Shown: piece by piece, positions 32,248-41,059 of the stretch | How the letters are laid out: every line of letters starts with the position of its first letter | How positions within the stretch are numbered: the first letter of the stretch is position 1 | DNA from: Bacillota bacterium | Lineage (GTDB): Bacteria; Bacillota; Clostridia; Acetivibrionales; DSM-1351 | Reading direction: 5' to 3' | Assembly: GCA_023409265.1 (NCBI GenBank) | Contig: JAEYHZ010000007.1 | Span: 1-64,000, forward strand | DNA length: 64,000 nt | The notes under the pieces: generated by a model | Seen by the model: the letters and a program-made list of their open reading frames with translations, nothing else | Told to the model about the DNA's origin: nothing | Databases searched by the model: none | Translations under genes and position numbers: made by a program

Positions 32248-33909
32248 ATGGAAAATAGTTTTAATAATTTAGGAATTTCAGAACCAATTTTAAAGGCACT
32301 TGAAGAGATGGGTTTTCAGACTCCCACCGAGGTACAGAGCAGAGCAATACCTCATGTATTGGACAAAAAAGATCTTATAGTAATGTCAAAGACCGGAAGC
32401 GGAAAGACAGCTGTTTTTGGGGTTTCAATGCTTCAAATGACTGATCCTGCAGCTGAAGGGCCTCAAGGTCTCATATTGACACCGGTTCGTGAACTTGCGG
32501 TCCAAGTGGACAGTGACATCAGAAGGATGGGTAAACATCTGGCCCATCGGACCATAGCGGTGTATGGACAGCATAATATAGCTGCCGAAGTTCAGGTACT
32601 AAAAAAAGGTGTCACTATAGTTACCGGTACTCCGGGCAGAGTGTTTGACCACATTTCCCATGGAAACCTCATAACAAAGAATATTCGCTTTTTAGTGTTG
32701 GATGAAGCTGACAGAATGCTGGATATGGGCTTTCTGGATCAGGTGGTAAGAATCATCAGAGCACTGCCGAAGAACAGGGTAACCCTTCTATTTTCTGCTA
32801 CAATTCCAGCAGAAATCAGAAGAATCTGCAGTGATTACATGAAAAATCCTGAAACCATTGAAATAGAATCCCAGACTAAAACAGTGGACACCATACTGCA
32901 GGAATACTACCGCGTGCAGCCCAATGAAAAAAGAACCCAGTTGAATCGCCTGCTCCTTGTTGAGCAGCCTGAAAGCTGTATGATTTTCTGTAATACCAGA
33001 ATGGCCGTTGACCATGTTCAAAACTTTCTGACCAGGCAGGGATATGCCTCAGAAGCCCTTCACGGCGATATCCCTCAGGGCAAAAGAACTAAAACAATTC
33101 AGCAGTTCAAGCAGGGAGAATTTCACATTCTTGTGGCAACGGACGTTGCTGCCAGGGGTATACACATAGATAACCTTTCTCTGGTTATCAATTATGACGT
33201 TCCTGTTGAGAAAGACAGCTATGTACACAGGATAGGCCGTACCGGAAGAGCCGGAAACGGCGGTAAAGCTATTTCACTTGTTACCGGTGACGACATCATG
33301 AGCCTGTATGAAATAGAAGAGCACATAGGTGTTATGATACCTGAAGCTGATCTTCCAACCGAAGAAGTATTCAACCAGCGGAAGGCGGATGCAGAAGTGT
33401 GGCTTGCGGCTAATGCGACCAAGGCGAAACCTGCCAAAGCTCCACGAAATTCTTCAGCTTCAACAGAAAAAGGTAACCGAAAGGGTTCTACCCACCCAAA
33501 AATAGCTAAGTCCGGTGAGAAGCATAAAGAGGAAAAGCATAAAGATGAGAAGCAAATCCGGCATAATAAAACCGAGCGTCCGGATCGTAAAAAAACTGTT
33601 GACCAAAATAAACGTTCAACAAACAAGGCTGTTATTGAACAAAAATATGGCGAGAACACCAGGGACCGCTTTCCGCCAAAAGCTTCCGGCCTTAATAAAG
33701 ATAGTTCCAATAAGCAGGAACAAACCCACAATAAGGTTACCGGACAACGTAAACAAAATACAGGAAAAGCGCATTTTGACAGAAGAGATTACGCAGCCGG
33801 GAAAAGTACCGGTGTGAACAGCCAGGCTTCAAAACCCGCTGCTTCTCAAGTTCCGGCACCCAAGGTGTCCTTCCTGAAGAGATTGCTAAATAATATTTTG
33901 GGGAAATAA
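32248..33909 (+). CDS. DEAD-box RNA helicase
   Basis: A 553-residue helicase. The core (1-375) shows the Q motif (LGISEPILKALEEMGFQTPT), motif I SKTGSGKT, Ia TPVRELA, II DEAD (LDEADRMLDMG), III SAT, IV-V (VATDVAARGIHI) and VI HRIGRTGRAG. A basic low-complexity tail of about 170 residues, rich in Lys, Asn, Ser and Thr, follows and ends in a short helix (SFLKRLLNNILGK). This resembles CshA/DeaD-type cold or ribosome-assembly helicases, but the tail lacks an RNA-binding DbpA fold. A strong terminator follows. Confidence 0.9.
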   Translation: MENSFNNLGISEPILKALEEMGFQTPTEVQSRAIPHVLDKKDLIVMSKTGSGKTAVFGVSMLQMTDPAAEGPQGLILTPVRELAVQVDSDIRRMGKHLAHRTIAVYGQHNIAAEVQVLKKGVTIVTGTPGRVFDHISHGNLITKNIRFLVLDEADRMLDMGFLDQVVRIIRALPKNRVTLLFSATIPAEIRRICSDYMKNPETIEIESQTKTVDTILQEYYRVQPNEKRTQLNRLLLVEQPESCMIFCNTRMAVDHVQNFLTRQGYASEALHGDIPQGKRTKTIQQFKQGEFHILVATDVAARGIHIDNLSLVINYDVPVEKDSYVHRIGRTGRAGNGGKAISLVTGDDIMSLYEIEEHIGVMIPEADLPTEEVFNQRKADAEVWLAANATKAKPAKAPRNSSASTEKGNRKGSTHPKIAKSGEKHKEEKHKDEKQIRHNKTERPDRKKTVDQNKRSTNKAVIEQKYGENTRDRFPPKASGLNKDSSNKQEQTHNKVTGQRKQNTGKAHFDRRDYAAGKSTGVNSQASKPAASQVPAPKVSFLKRLLNNILGK

Positions 33910-33915
33910 AGTAAA

Positions 33916-33956
33916 CACCCACTTTGAGTAGGTTCAAAGTGGGTGCTTGTTTTTTT
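33916..33956 (+). terminator. terminator of the helicase gene
   Basis: Perfect 12-bp stem CACCCACTTTGA / TCAAAGTGGGTG (33916-33927, 33934-33945), 6-nt loop, then CTTGTTTTTTT. Confidence 0.9.
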
Positions 33957-34539
33957 ACTGAGATCTCCTAAACTCCATTTTATGGATATATTGTTTTCCC
34001 AGAAGAGCATAATAAATATCATAAATAATATTGCCAATGTCTTGATTGGTCTCGCCCAGCGGGGCTTTACAGGGTAATACCATCAAATGCATGGGAATAT
34101 GCCAAATAGCGTATTCTATTCCAGGAATCAGGTGGAATCCTGACTTTTGATAAAACTTTATCCTTTTTTCACGTGTACGTTTATCATGGTCATCAGAAGC
34201 ATCCTCCACCTTTTCTACCTCAACTATAATTCCGTCCGAGTCAGAATAGCGGTTTACAAGCTGCTCAATAAAAGCCGTTCCGAAACCTTTTCCCCTGTAT
34301 TCCGAGTATACTGCTATGTTACTTATCAGAACATAGTTTTTGTTCTCCCCTTCAGCACAAATGGAATATGCTACATCAACGCCGTCACAGACCAATACCC
34401 AACCTTTTTGAATTTTGTTTTCCAGTTGATAATAAAGCTTATCAAAAGGGGGATATTCACCCTCTGCAAAATCCTGTGCAATACGAGTATAAAAATCCAA
34501 TAACTCGTTTAACTCAATAGCTCTTATAGTGTAATTCAT
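33955..34539 (-). CDS. GNAT family N-acetyltransferase
   Basis: A 194-residue GNAT-fold protein; the acetyl-CoA binding motif A is VYSEYRGKGFGTAFIEQLV. A C-terminal extension of about 45 residues follows the core. Its stop lies in the T run of the helicase terminator. AAGGAA precedes the ATG. Substrate unknown. Confidence 0.85.
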   Translation of the reverse strand: MNYTIRAIELNELLDFYTRIAQDFAEGEYPPFDKLYYQLENKIQKGWVLVCDGVDVAYSICAEGENKNYVLISNIAVYSEYRGKGFGTAFIEQLVNRYSDSDGIIVEVEKVEDASDDHDKRTREKRIKFYQKSGFHLIPGIEYAIWHIPMHLMVLPCKAPLGETNQDIGNIIYDIYYALLGKQYIHKMEFRRSQ

Positions 34540-34577
34540 TTTACTGTTCCTTCTCCATTGTATTCTTACCCAAGCAT

Positions 34578-34685
34578 GCTTATCTTGAAATGAGCTTATA
34601 TTTAAGTACTCTTATATCTAAGTATGCTTATATTTGGCATGCTTATATTTGGCATGCTTATATTTGGTATTCTTATCTTTAACTA
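34578..34685. repeat. 15-16 bp tandem array (7 copies)
   Basis: Units of the type GCTTATATTTGGCAT run from 34578 to 34685; the three central ones (34626, 34641, 34656) are nearly identical and the outer ones degenerate. The array sits between the GNAT start and the membrane-protein stop. Confidence 0.88.
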
Positions 34686-34715
34686 TACTAACCTTAAATC
34701 TATATAAAGAAAAGT

Positions 34716-35273
34716 CTATTGTACAAATATTTTTTTATTATCCTTAATACCGGATTTTCTTACAACAAATAAAATTAACCCTGAAACCACCCAAAGCCCC
34801 AAAGCTAGAAACTTCAATGAGGTAGCAATACCTGCGGCTCTTGCAGTGCCCGCCAATTCACAGGGATAGTTGGTCAATATGATAATGATCAATATGTTTT
34901 CCGCAGCATCAAAGAATCCCCGTAAGAAGGATAGACATGACAAATACCTCCATTTACTTCTCAGCAGTACTTTTCCCATGATTATCTTCAGTATTTCCGT
35001 CTGAGCAAGTGCAAAACTTATTATAAAAGCAAAATCAACACATAAAAATCTAAGATAAAACCGCCTTCCTTCATAACCCAGACTACCAATAACATTTAAT
35101 AACTGTTCAGAGGTATAGTCAAATTGCATGTCAGGCATTGGTGCCCCTTCACTGAATACTTTGAAACCTGATTCACCAATTTTGAAAAAATCTATACAAA
35201 ACAGAGTAAAAATACAAAATGTAAAGACTCCTACCCTGTATATGTTCTTTTCCCTTACTTTTGCTTTAATCAT
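34716..35273 (-). CDS. hypothetical four-helix membrane protein
   Basis: A 185-residue protein with membrane segments near residues 10-28, 77-95, 115-135 and 155-175. No family recognised; the spacing GGxxxDAAENxL (GFFDAAENILIIIILTNYPC) is the most distinctive stretch. The start was placed at the ATG at 35273 because GGGAG lies six bases upstream; more upstream in-frame ATGs fall inside the EFR1 coding end. It is the third gene of the TetR-EFR1 operon, 28 bp after the EFR1 stop. Confidence 0.7.
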   Translation of the reverse strand: MIKAKVREKNIYRVGVFTFCIFTLFCIDFFKIGESGFKVFSEGAPMPDMQFDYTSEQLLNVIGSLGYEGRRFYLRFLCVDFAFIISFALAQTEILKIIMGKVLLRSKWRYLSCLSFLRGFFDAAENILIIIILTNYPCELAGTARAAGIATSLKFLALGLWVVSGLILFVVRKSGIKDNKKIFVQ

Positions 35274-35301
35274 GTTAACTCCCATTTTGCCATTGCAAAA
35301 A

Positions 35302-36165
35302 TTACAGTGTATCGTTCTCAACATACTCATTAAAGAAAGGCGGAACTTTGCTCACAGCTGCATTTTGGTAACAAGACCGGCTGAGAATGTCCCTGATATT
35401 GTATCCGCCTGCAACAGGAATAAAGGATAAAATCTTAAAGTTAATTGCTTTTCCGGGGCATGAATATACACACCTTAGACAGCAGCTACAGGATAATTTA
35501 AACTTGATTCTGCCGGCTTTTTCGTAAATATTGCCAGATGGACACCTTTCCACACATAGTCCGCAATGGCTGCAAGCCTTACCAGCTTTTAAATCCTTTC
35601 CTATGAGTCTTATAAGAAACGAAAATACCGGAGCCGCAATCCCCATACTCATCCGAAGCCCCGGGCCCGTTCCGAGAACGCGTTCCTGCCCGGCTGCTAC
35701 CTCCCGGCACATTATAGCTGCTTTCTTTCTTGTAGCTTCATACAAACGTATCATTATCGAGTCATCAAACTTGCTTATCCAGTTGCTGCCTATGGAAAAA
35801 ATTCTTTGATGAAAAACGTCATAACCTTTTCGTGTCAGCTTTTTAATTAAGGCATTTGAAGCATTGTAGTTAATAGGCGCAACTCCTCCTGCAGTACGGA
35901 AGATAAATATTTTAGAATCCTTAGCTTTCGGTAATTTCCTCACAAAAGTATACATTATATTGGGTATACCAAATCCAATCACCTGACATCCTATGCCTAT
36001 CAGATCATAGTCCTCCGGTTTCACAGTTAGACTTTCTTTTAAAACATCCTCAACTTTTATTAACTTTACAGCATAGCCCACGTTTGAAAATTCTTCATAT
36101 ATCATTTCTGCCACAAGCTCTGTATTTCCGGTTCCTGAAAAATAGAATATGCCGACTTTCTTCAA
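35302..36165 (-). CDS. EFR1-type flavodoxin/ferredoxin fusion protein
   Basis: A 287-residue protein with an N-terminal flavodoxin-like domain (FYFSGTGNTELVAEMIYEEF for FMN phosphate) and C-terminal 2[4Fe-4S] ferredoxin modules (CSHCGLCVERCPSGN and CSCCLRCVYSCPGKAINF). The second cluster motif has two extra adjacent cysteines. It would shuttle electrons between soluble carriers. The start is the TTG at 36165 (KKVGIFYFSG) with GAGGAG eight bases before it; the GTG at 36174 overlaps that site. It is co-transcribed with a TetR regulator and a membrane protein. Confidence 0.85.
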   Translation of the reverse strand: MKKVGIFYFSGTGNTELVAEMIYEEFSNVGYAVKLIKVEDVLKESLTVKPEDYDLIGIGCQVIGFGIPNIMYTFVRKLPKAKDSKIFIFRTAGGVAPINYNASNALIKKLTRKGYDVFHQRIFSIGSNWISKFDDSIMIRLYEATRKKAAIMCREVAAGQERVLGTGPGLRMSMGIAAPVFSFLIRLIGKDLKAGKACSHCGLCVERCPSGNIYEKAGRIKFKLSCSCCLRCVYSCPGKAINFKILSFIPVAGGYNIRDILSRSCYQNAAVSKVPPFFNEYVENDTL

Positions 36166-36200
36166 TCCCTTCACTCCTCTTCCACCAAATCCGGTTCCTT

Positions 36201-36854
36201 TTAGTTATTCTTATCAGCAGTGTTCTTAAACGTTCCAATCAGCAGATCGATAGTATAGAGGCTAAAGTCTTCAATATTTAAAGAAAAGTTCCGGGTAAAG
36301 CTTTCTCCTGTCACAGAAAGCTGATTCATAAAGCCGGTCATCATAAAAATCAGACTGAAAGCAGCTTTTTTCGAGTCCAGTTCCGGTTTAATACTTCCGT
36401 CAGCTTTACCGTCGTCAATTACCTTGGCTACCGATTCAAACATAACATTATTGAACGCTTCCAGCTCATACTGTGTTTTGCTTACAGCAGAGGCTTTCTT
36501 TTTGACATGGCCCCAAGAACTAATAGCACGAAAGGTCTCGGGATTATTCCTGAAAAATTCATAATATTCCTTACAGGTTTTCTGAATTTTTATAAAACCA
36601 CTTTCATCAGGCTTTGCTACCTGCGAAAGGTATCCAAAAAGATTCCTGAAGCCTTTTAGAACTATAGCAAAATAGAGCTCCTCCTTATTTTCAAAGTACT
36701 GATACAGGGTTCTTTTGGTAAACTGTGCCGCCTTGGCTATTTCATCCATGGATGCAGCCTCAAATCCCCGGTCATGAAATATCCTTTCAGCTGCAGTTAT
36801 TATTTCTTCCTCTCTTAAAAGCTTCTCTCTATCCCTTCTGGATACGTTCTCCAT
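36201..36854 (-). CDS. TetR family transcriptional regulator
   Basis: A 217-residue regulator with the N-terminal helix-turn-helix (AAERIFHDRGFEAASMDEIA, AQFTKRTLYQYFENKEELYF) and a C-terminal effector domain. It starts at the ATG at 36854 with AGAGGAG upstream, and heads the operon with the EFR1 protein and a membrane protein. Two operator-like inverted repeats (36921-36935 and 36948-36970) lie upstream, implying autoregulation. Confidence 0.9.
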   Translation of the reverse strand: MENVSRRDREKLLREEEIITAAERIFHDRGFEAASMDEIAKAAQFTKRTLYQYFENKEELYFAIVLKGFRNLFGYLSQVAKPDESGFIKIQKTCKEYYEFFRNNPETFRAISSWGHVKKKASAVSKTQYELEAFNNVMFESVAKVIDDGKADGSIKPELDSKKAAFSLIFMMTGFMNQLSVTGESFTRNFSLNIEDFSLYTIDLLIGTFKNTADKNN

Positions 36855-36920
36855 ATATAAGTCTCCTCTTGTCAGTAATCCTTACGAATTCAGTTCCCAG
36901 TATACCGCCCGTTTAATAAA

Positions 36921-36935
36921 TATACTTACGGTATA
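36921..36935. promoter_or_regulatory. TetR operator-like palindrome 1
   Basis: TATACTTACGGTATA has 5-bp arms around a 5-bp centre, 66 bp before the TetR start. It shares TATAC half-sites with the neighbouring repeat. Confidence 0.5.
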
Positions 36936-36947
36936 CATTTTACACTT

Positions 36948-36970
36948 AAAGTATACTCATACTATACTTT
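36948..36970. promoter_or_regulatory. TetR operator-like palindrome 2
   Basis: AAAGTATA (36948-36955) and TATACTTT (36963-36970) are perfect 8-bp arms around seven bases. Confidence 0.6.
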
Positions 36971-36987
36971 AATGTCAATAACTTATT

Positions 36988-37019
36988 AAAAAAAGAGACA
37001 TCATCAATATCTCTTTTTT
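36988..37019 (-). terminator. terminator of the small membrane protein gene
   Basis: AAAAAAGAGA and TCTCTTTTTT form a 10-bp stem with an 11-nt loop; the minus strand ends in seven T residues. It lies 42 bp past the small protein's stop. Confidence 0.7.
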
Positions 37020-37060
37020 ATAAATTAGCTGTTTGTTAAATTTATTCAGATTTTACAAGC

Positions 37061-37258
37061 TTATTGCTGCTCTTGTTTGAGTCCGAGAATGAAATAGGTA
37101 CCAACAGAACAAAAAACATTTAACATTGTACACGCAAAGAAAATGACCGAAATAACAGGCTTTTTATCCTGTATTGCCAGAATACCTGCTGTTATAAATC
37201 CCACGGCGGCTATCAAAAAGCATATTACAGGTATATATTTAGCTTTGTATCCATTCAT
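37061..37258 (-). CDS. small two-helix membrane protein
   Basis: A 65-residue protein with two hydrophobic helices (YIPVICFLIAAVGFITAGIL and ISVIFFACTMLNVFCSVGTY) and a charged tail (GLKQEQQ). A purine-rich AAGGGG lies nine bases before the ATG and a terminator follows, which support a real gene. No family recognised. Confidence 0.6.
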   Translation of the reverse strand: MNGYKAKYIPVICFLIAAVGFITAGILAIQDKKPVISVIFFACTMLNVFCSVGTYFILGLKQEQQ

Positions 37259-37408
37259 ACATGCCTACCCCTTAACTAATTTCCCTGTTTTTAGTATATT
37301 ATACTTTAAATACCTTATGCTTTCCTTCCTTCAAAGGAACCGGTAATATTCCATATAAAAGCCTTTAAGAATTTGCATTTAAGCTTCATATTCATATAAA
37401 AAATCTTA

Positions 37409-39781
37409 TTATCCTTTTATATTGATTTTTACTTTTTTTGAACAGCAGCAAGCCTGTATGTCACCTGCACATTCTTTAAACTTTTCTGCAAATTCCTGCT
37501 CTGAATTAATAACCACCTCTTCTATCTCGGTTTTCATGGACAAAGAGTTTTCCGATCTGTATTTTCTTGTTTCGGAAATTATTTCCTTTAATTTTTCCCC
37601 GAAATTTATTATGGAGCTATCAAGCCCATTTATTCTTTCCCAGCACAATTTATGAATGGAAATACAGCTCTCTTTTTTACTGAAGTACTCCTGATAGAGG
37701 TACTCGGTAATATGGGGAACATAAATTGAATAAAGCTTTAGTACATTAAGCAGACAATAGTAAAGTGCCTGCTGGGCAGACCTGCGTTGCTCATATCCGT
37801 GCTTCTCGGGCTGATACAAACGTTCCTTTACAATTTCAAGATAATAATCACACAAATCCTTCCAAAAAAAATCATCAATTTCGTGCCTTGCCAACCCTGT
37901 TTCATACCTGCTCAAATACCTGTCAGCCTCTGAAATGGTTTGTTTGCAGCGTTCAATTATCCATCTGTCTACCGGAAGCATATATATTGGGGCAGCAGCA
38001 TCAAAATCCAGCAGGTGTGATGCTGCAAATTTGGATGCATTCCAAAGCTTGGTAATAAATCGTCTGGCAACCCCCAATTCATCTGTTGAAAAAAAGGTAT
38101 CGGTGCCCAACCTGGAATTTGCCGCCCAGTATCTTAAAACATCTGCAGAATGAGTTTCTATAAGTTCAGCTGGGGATAGCCCGGAGTTATTCTTTGACTT
38201 GCTGACTTTTTCCCCTTTCTTTGCAAGTACATAGCCACAGATCATTACATCCTTCCATGGAATATCACCTGTATGGTACAGGCTTTTAACCATGGTGTAG
38301 AAGGTCCATGTCCGTATAATCTCATGAGCCTGCGTTCTGAGGCTCATTGGTAAAAGCCTGTCAGACATGTCATTTTCCTCCCCCCACCCGGAGTTGATTT
38401 GAGGAGTAACCGATGAGGTTGCCCAGGTGTCAAATACCGAACGTTCGGGTATAAAATCATTGCACCCGCAGGAACAGGTTATGCCGGGATGTGTCTCAAG
38501 AGGGTTTACCGGCAGACTTTTTTCATTTGCAGGTATAATCTCCCCACAACACTTACAATACCATATGGGTATGGGTACCCCAAAATAACGCTGCCTTGAT
38601 ATGCACCAGTCCCATTTAAGGTTTTCAACCCAGGCAGTATACCTCCTCTTCATGTTAGCAGGATACCAGTTAATTCTATCAGCAGCTTTCAGAAACAGTT
38701 CTTTATTTGACAGAATATCTATATACCATTGCTTTGATGGTATGATCTCTATTTCCTTTCGGCAGCGTTCATGAACAGCAACAGTATGAGATATGCGCTG
38801 CCGATCCAATAGCAGAGCATTTTCGCAAAGCAGCCGGATTATCTGCTCTCTGGCAGCAGAAACCTTTAAACCTCCTATAAGCGGAACGCTTTCATTAATA
38901 GTTCCATTGGGCTCAATTACCTTCCTGAAGGGGAGGTTGTGTTTTTCGTACCACTCAGCGTCGGTACTGTCTCCAAAGGTCGCGCACATAACTACTCCGG
39001 TCCCCTTATGGAGACTAACCTTTGTATCGGAAAGTATTGGTATGGAAAAATTATACAATGGAACTACAGCCTTTTTTCCTATATAGCTGCCATACCTGTC
39101 ATCCTCAGGATGAACAAACAGACAAACACATCCGTATAGCAGCTCAGGCCTGGTTGTTGCTACTGTCAGCCTATCCTCCCCAACCATAAAGGGGATAAAA
39201 TTAAAATCTGTTTCCTTATCAACAGTCTCCAGCTCGGCCTGGGCAATTGATGTCCGGCATTCGGTACACCATAGAACAGGTGATTCCTTCATATAGGCCT
39301 TTTTGTCCTTAAGCAGCCTGAGAAAGGACTTTTGGGATATACGCCGGGCTGTTGGATTAATAGTCTCGTATTGAAGTGACCAGTCTACCGAAAAGCCCAG
39401 GCTCTGCCACAGGTCTCTGAATTCCTTTTCATATTTTTGTGTAGTTGAAATACATTTCTTGATAAACTCACTTCCGGGCAGGCTTCTCGCTGGAATACCC
39501 TCTTCTTTCTCTACCAGCCTCTCGGTTGGAAGACCGTTATCATCAAAACCGAAGGGATAAAAAACATTATAACCCTGCATCCGTTTGTAGCGGGCGATGA
39601 TTTCAGCCTGGGTATAAGAGAAAATATGTCCGATGTGCAAGCTGCCGCTTACAGTGGGCGGGGGTGTATCGATAGAGTAAATTTCGCTGTGACTGTTTGG
39701 ATCAAAGGCATAAATGTTGTTTTCCTTCCAAAAGCGCTGCATTTCTTTTTCTGTCTGCGTAAAGTCATAGTTCTTATTCAT
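37409..39781 (-). CDS. valS: valyl-tRNA synthetase, short archaeal-like type
   Basis: A 790-residue class I synthetase: HIGH at residues 49-52 (SGSLHIGHIFS), the CP1 editing domain (about 180-330, VATTRPELLYGCVCLFVHPED), zinc-ribbon-like cysteine pairs (CKCCGEI, CSCGC, about 413-445), the WDTWATSS-type motif and KVSKS near residue 525. It ends soon after the anticodon-binding domain and lacks the C-terminal coiled coil of typical bacterial ValRS (about 880 residues). The shortness and motif style resemble archaeal and some alphaproteobacterial enzymes. The upstream T-box with a GUA valine specifier confirms the amino acid. Whether a second ValRS exists in the genome is unknown. Confidence 0.88.
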   Translation of the reverse strand: MNKNYDFTQTEKEMQRFWKENNIYAFDPNSHSEIYSIDTPPPTVSGSLHIGHIFSYTQAEIIARYKRMQGYNVFYPFGFDDNGLPTERLVEKEEGIPARSLPGSEFIKKCISTTQKYEKEFRDLWQSLGFSVDWSLQYETINPTARRISQKSFLRLLKDKKAYMKESPVLWCTECRTSIAQAELETVDKETDFNFIPFMVGEDRLTVATTRPELLYGCVCLFVHPEDDRYGSYIGKKAVVPLYNFSIPILSDTKVSLHKGTGVVMCATFGDSTDAEWYEKHNLPFRKVIEPNGTINESVPLIGGLKVSAAREQIIRLLCENALLLDRQRISHTVAVHERCRKEIEIIPSKQWYIDILSNKELFLKAADRINWYPANMKRRYTAWVENLKWDWCISRQRYFGVPIPIWYCKCCGEIIPANEKSLPVNPLETHPGITCSCGCNDFIPERSVFDTWATSSVTPQINSGWGEENDMSDRLLPMSLRTQAHEIIRTWTFYTMVKSLYHTGDIPWKDVMICGYVLAKKGEKVSKSKNNSGLSPAELIETHSADVLRYWAANSRLGTDTFFSTDELGVARRFITKLWNASKFAASHLLDFDAAAPIYMLPVDRWIIERCKQTISEADRYLSRYETGLARHEIDDFFWKDLCDYYLEIVKERLYQPEKHGYEQRRSAQQALYYCLLNVLKLYSIYVPHITEYLYQEYFSKKESCISIHKLCWERINGLDSSIINFGEKLKEIISETRKYRSENSLSMKTEIEEVVINSEQEFAEKFKECAGDIQACCCSKKVKINIKG

Positions 39782-39845
39782 GATGGTCCTCCATTCAGCT
39801 GCTTCGCAGCAATTAAAATGTATTAAACAAACACAAAAATAAAAA

Positions 39846-40184
39846 CAAAAAATCCGCCCAAAGCCTTAATAATAAAGCTCAGGGCGGATTGTATGCGTCC
39901 GCGGTACCACCTGAATTCAGATATGACTATCTGCACTCTTACAATACGGGATAACAACCTGAAAGACATATCATTACATTGTAAGGATTGTTTTCTTATC
40001 CGATATCGCTTTCCCTGTAACGGTGGAAATTTCCGTTGAAGCCTACTTGGTACAAGCCTTTCGGTTCACAGCTCAAAGGCTACTTCCATACCTCCTTCAC
40101 GAAGATTTCCACCAACCATCTTCTCTCTCTGCTTCGGGTGAGTATGTACTCCTCCTTGTCAATGCCATTTTATTGTGTTCGTTT
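39846..40184 (-). promoter_or_regulatory. T-box riboswitch (valine, specifier GUA)
   Basis: Read on the minus strand the leader contains a stem I region, the specifier GUA (40081-40083) in the context GAA-GUA-GCCTTTGAGC, the 14-nt T-box core AGGTGGTACCGCGGA (39898-39912) and a terminator (39846-39890) of two 9-nt arms around TTTATTATTAAGGC, followed by TTTTTTG. Uncharged tRNA-Val would stabilise the antiterminator and permit valS expression. The rest of the 605-bp spacer up to 40386 holds the promoter and otherwise only AT-rich sequence. Confidence 0.92.
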
Positions 40185-40190
40185 TTTGAT

Positions 40191-40219
40191 ATATTAATTT
40201 ATTATACTCAGAAAGTCAA
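40191..40219 (-). promoter_or_regulatory. promoter of the T-box-valS unit
   Basis: On the minus strand TTGACT (40214-40219) and TAATAT (40191-40196) are 17 bases apart; the start would be near 40184, at the 5' edge of stem I. Confidence 0.6.
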
Positions 40220-40386
40220 GAAAAATTAACAAATTAGGAAATTGTAAAGGATTTATAGTCTTGCCCTATAAAAGATTTATAGCTTTTACCTTCTAAAAGA
40301 TTTTATATTAATCTATGTTTTGGGAATCCTATAAATAAAAATAATCAAGTCAATGTAAAGGCAGTGATCTTATAGAATCTTTATAT

Positions 40387-40626
40387 ATGCCGTCTGTTTG
40401 GCCGGAAGACCAAACTCCCACAGAGGCAATTAATTGCAGCAGGTGTGAACTTCATTGTCAAAGGTCCCGTATCATTTGGGGAGAAGGAAATCCAACAGGT
40501 CCCGTTATAATTGTTTTAGATAATCCGGGAGCCCGTGAGGACAAGGATGGAAATTCCTTCATATGCGGTACAAGACAAACTCTGCAATCAGCAGCTTTTG
40601 AGGCAGGATTTAAAATGGAGGATCTT
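40387..40626 (+). pseudogene. uracil-DNA glycosylase remnant interrupted by a MITE
   Basis: Eighty codons match the N-terminus of a UDG-superfamily enzyme: WPEDQTPTEAINCSRCELHC, SRIIWGEGNPTGPVIIV, the catalytic-loop-like LDNPGAREDKDGNSFICGTR and TLQSAAFEAGFKMEDLY. The similarity stops exactly at 40627, where MITE copy 2 begins. The frame continues into the element and ends in meaningless sequence at 40758. Joining across the MITE (at TA) gives DLYSIFII then a stop, resembling the family's DLYVTFIL, after which nothing UDG-like remains. So the gene is both interrupted and lacks its 3' part. No good ribosome site is visible. Confidence 0.8.
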
Positions 40627-40902
40627 TACCCTCTATTGACAACGTACAATACGCCTCACTCCAGCCATTTTGCCGCTTTTCTTCGTTGTCGTCCTTGCCT
40701 TGCGGCAAGCAAGACTGCGTCCTTCCGCCTTGAAAATCAGCAAAATATCAAAGCGTGAGGTCAAAGATTTTTGAGCTGATGGATTTGTTTTGTGGCAAGG
40801 CAAAGCCGTGTAGCAATGCTTTGTGCCTTGCAAACGGCTTTAACGCAGCCACAGAGCAAATCCGTCGCTCAAAAACGTGTTGTACCTTGTCAATAGAGGG
40901 TA
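40627..40902. mobile_element. MITE, family TACCCTCTATTG, copy 2 (276 bp)
   Basis: The element has 23-bp terminal inverted repeats differing at one position and TA at each end. The interior contains subterminal inverted repeats (a GAGC..GGATTTG..TGTGGC type block and its complement at about 40770-40870), so the whole element can fold. It matches copy 1 in reverse orientation at both ends and has about 147 bp extra interior. No coding capacity. It is inserted in the uracil-DNA glycosylase remnant. Confidence 0.88.
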
Positions 40903-41059
40903 TAGTATTTTCATAATATAATTGTTATTATTTTATCATTCTTACTATAGCATACTAAAGTGCAGTATGTAAACTCGATTTTTTCATCTCCCGGGAATCC
41001 ATGATATAATATACATAGATTTCTTTTAATGTAATTCTTTGTCAGTCAAGGAGGTATCT

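Noticed and set aside
40627..40758. Continuation of the uracil-DNA glycosylase reading frame
   Set aside because: The 44 codons lie inside MITE copy 2 and encode nothing like the enzyme.
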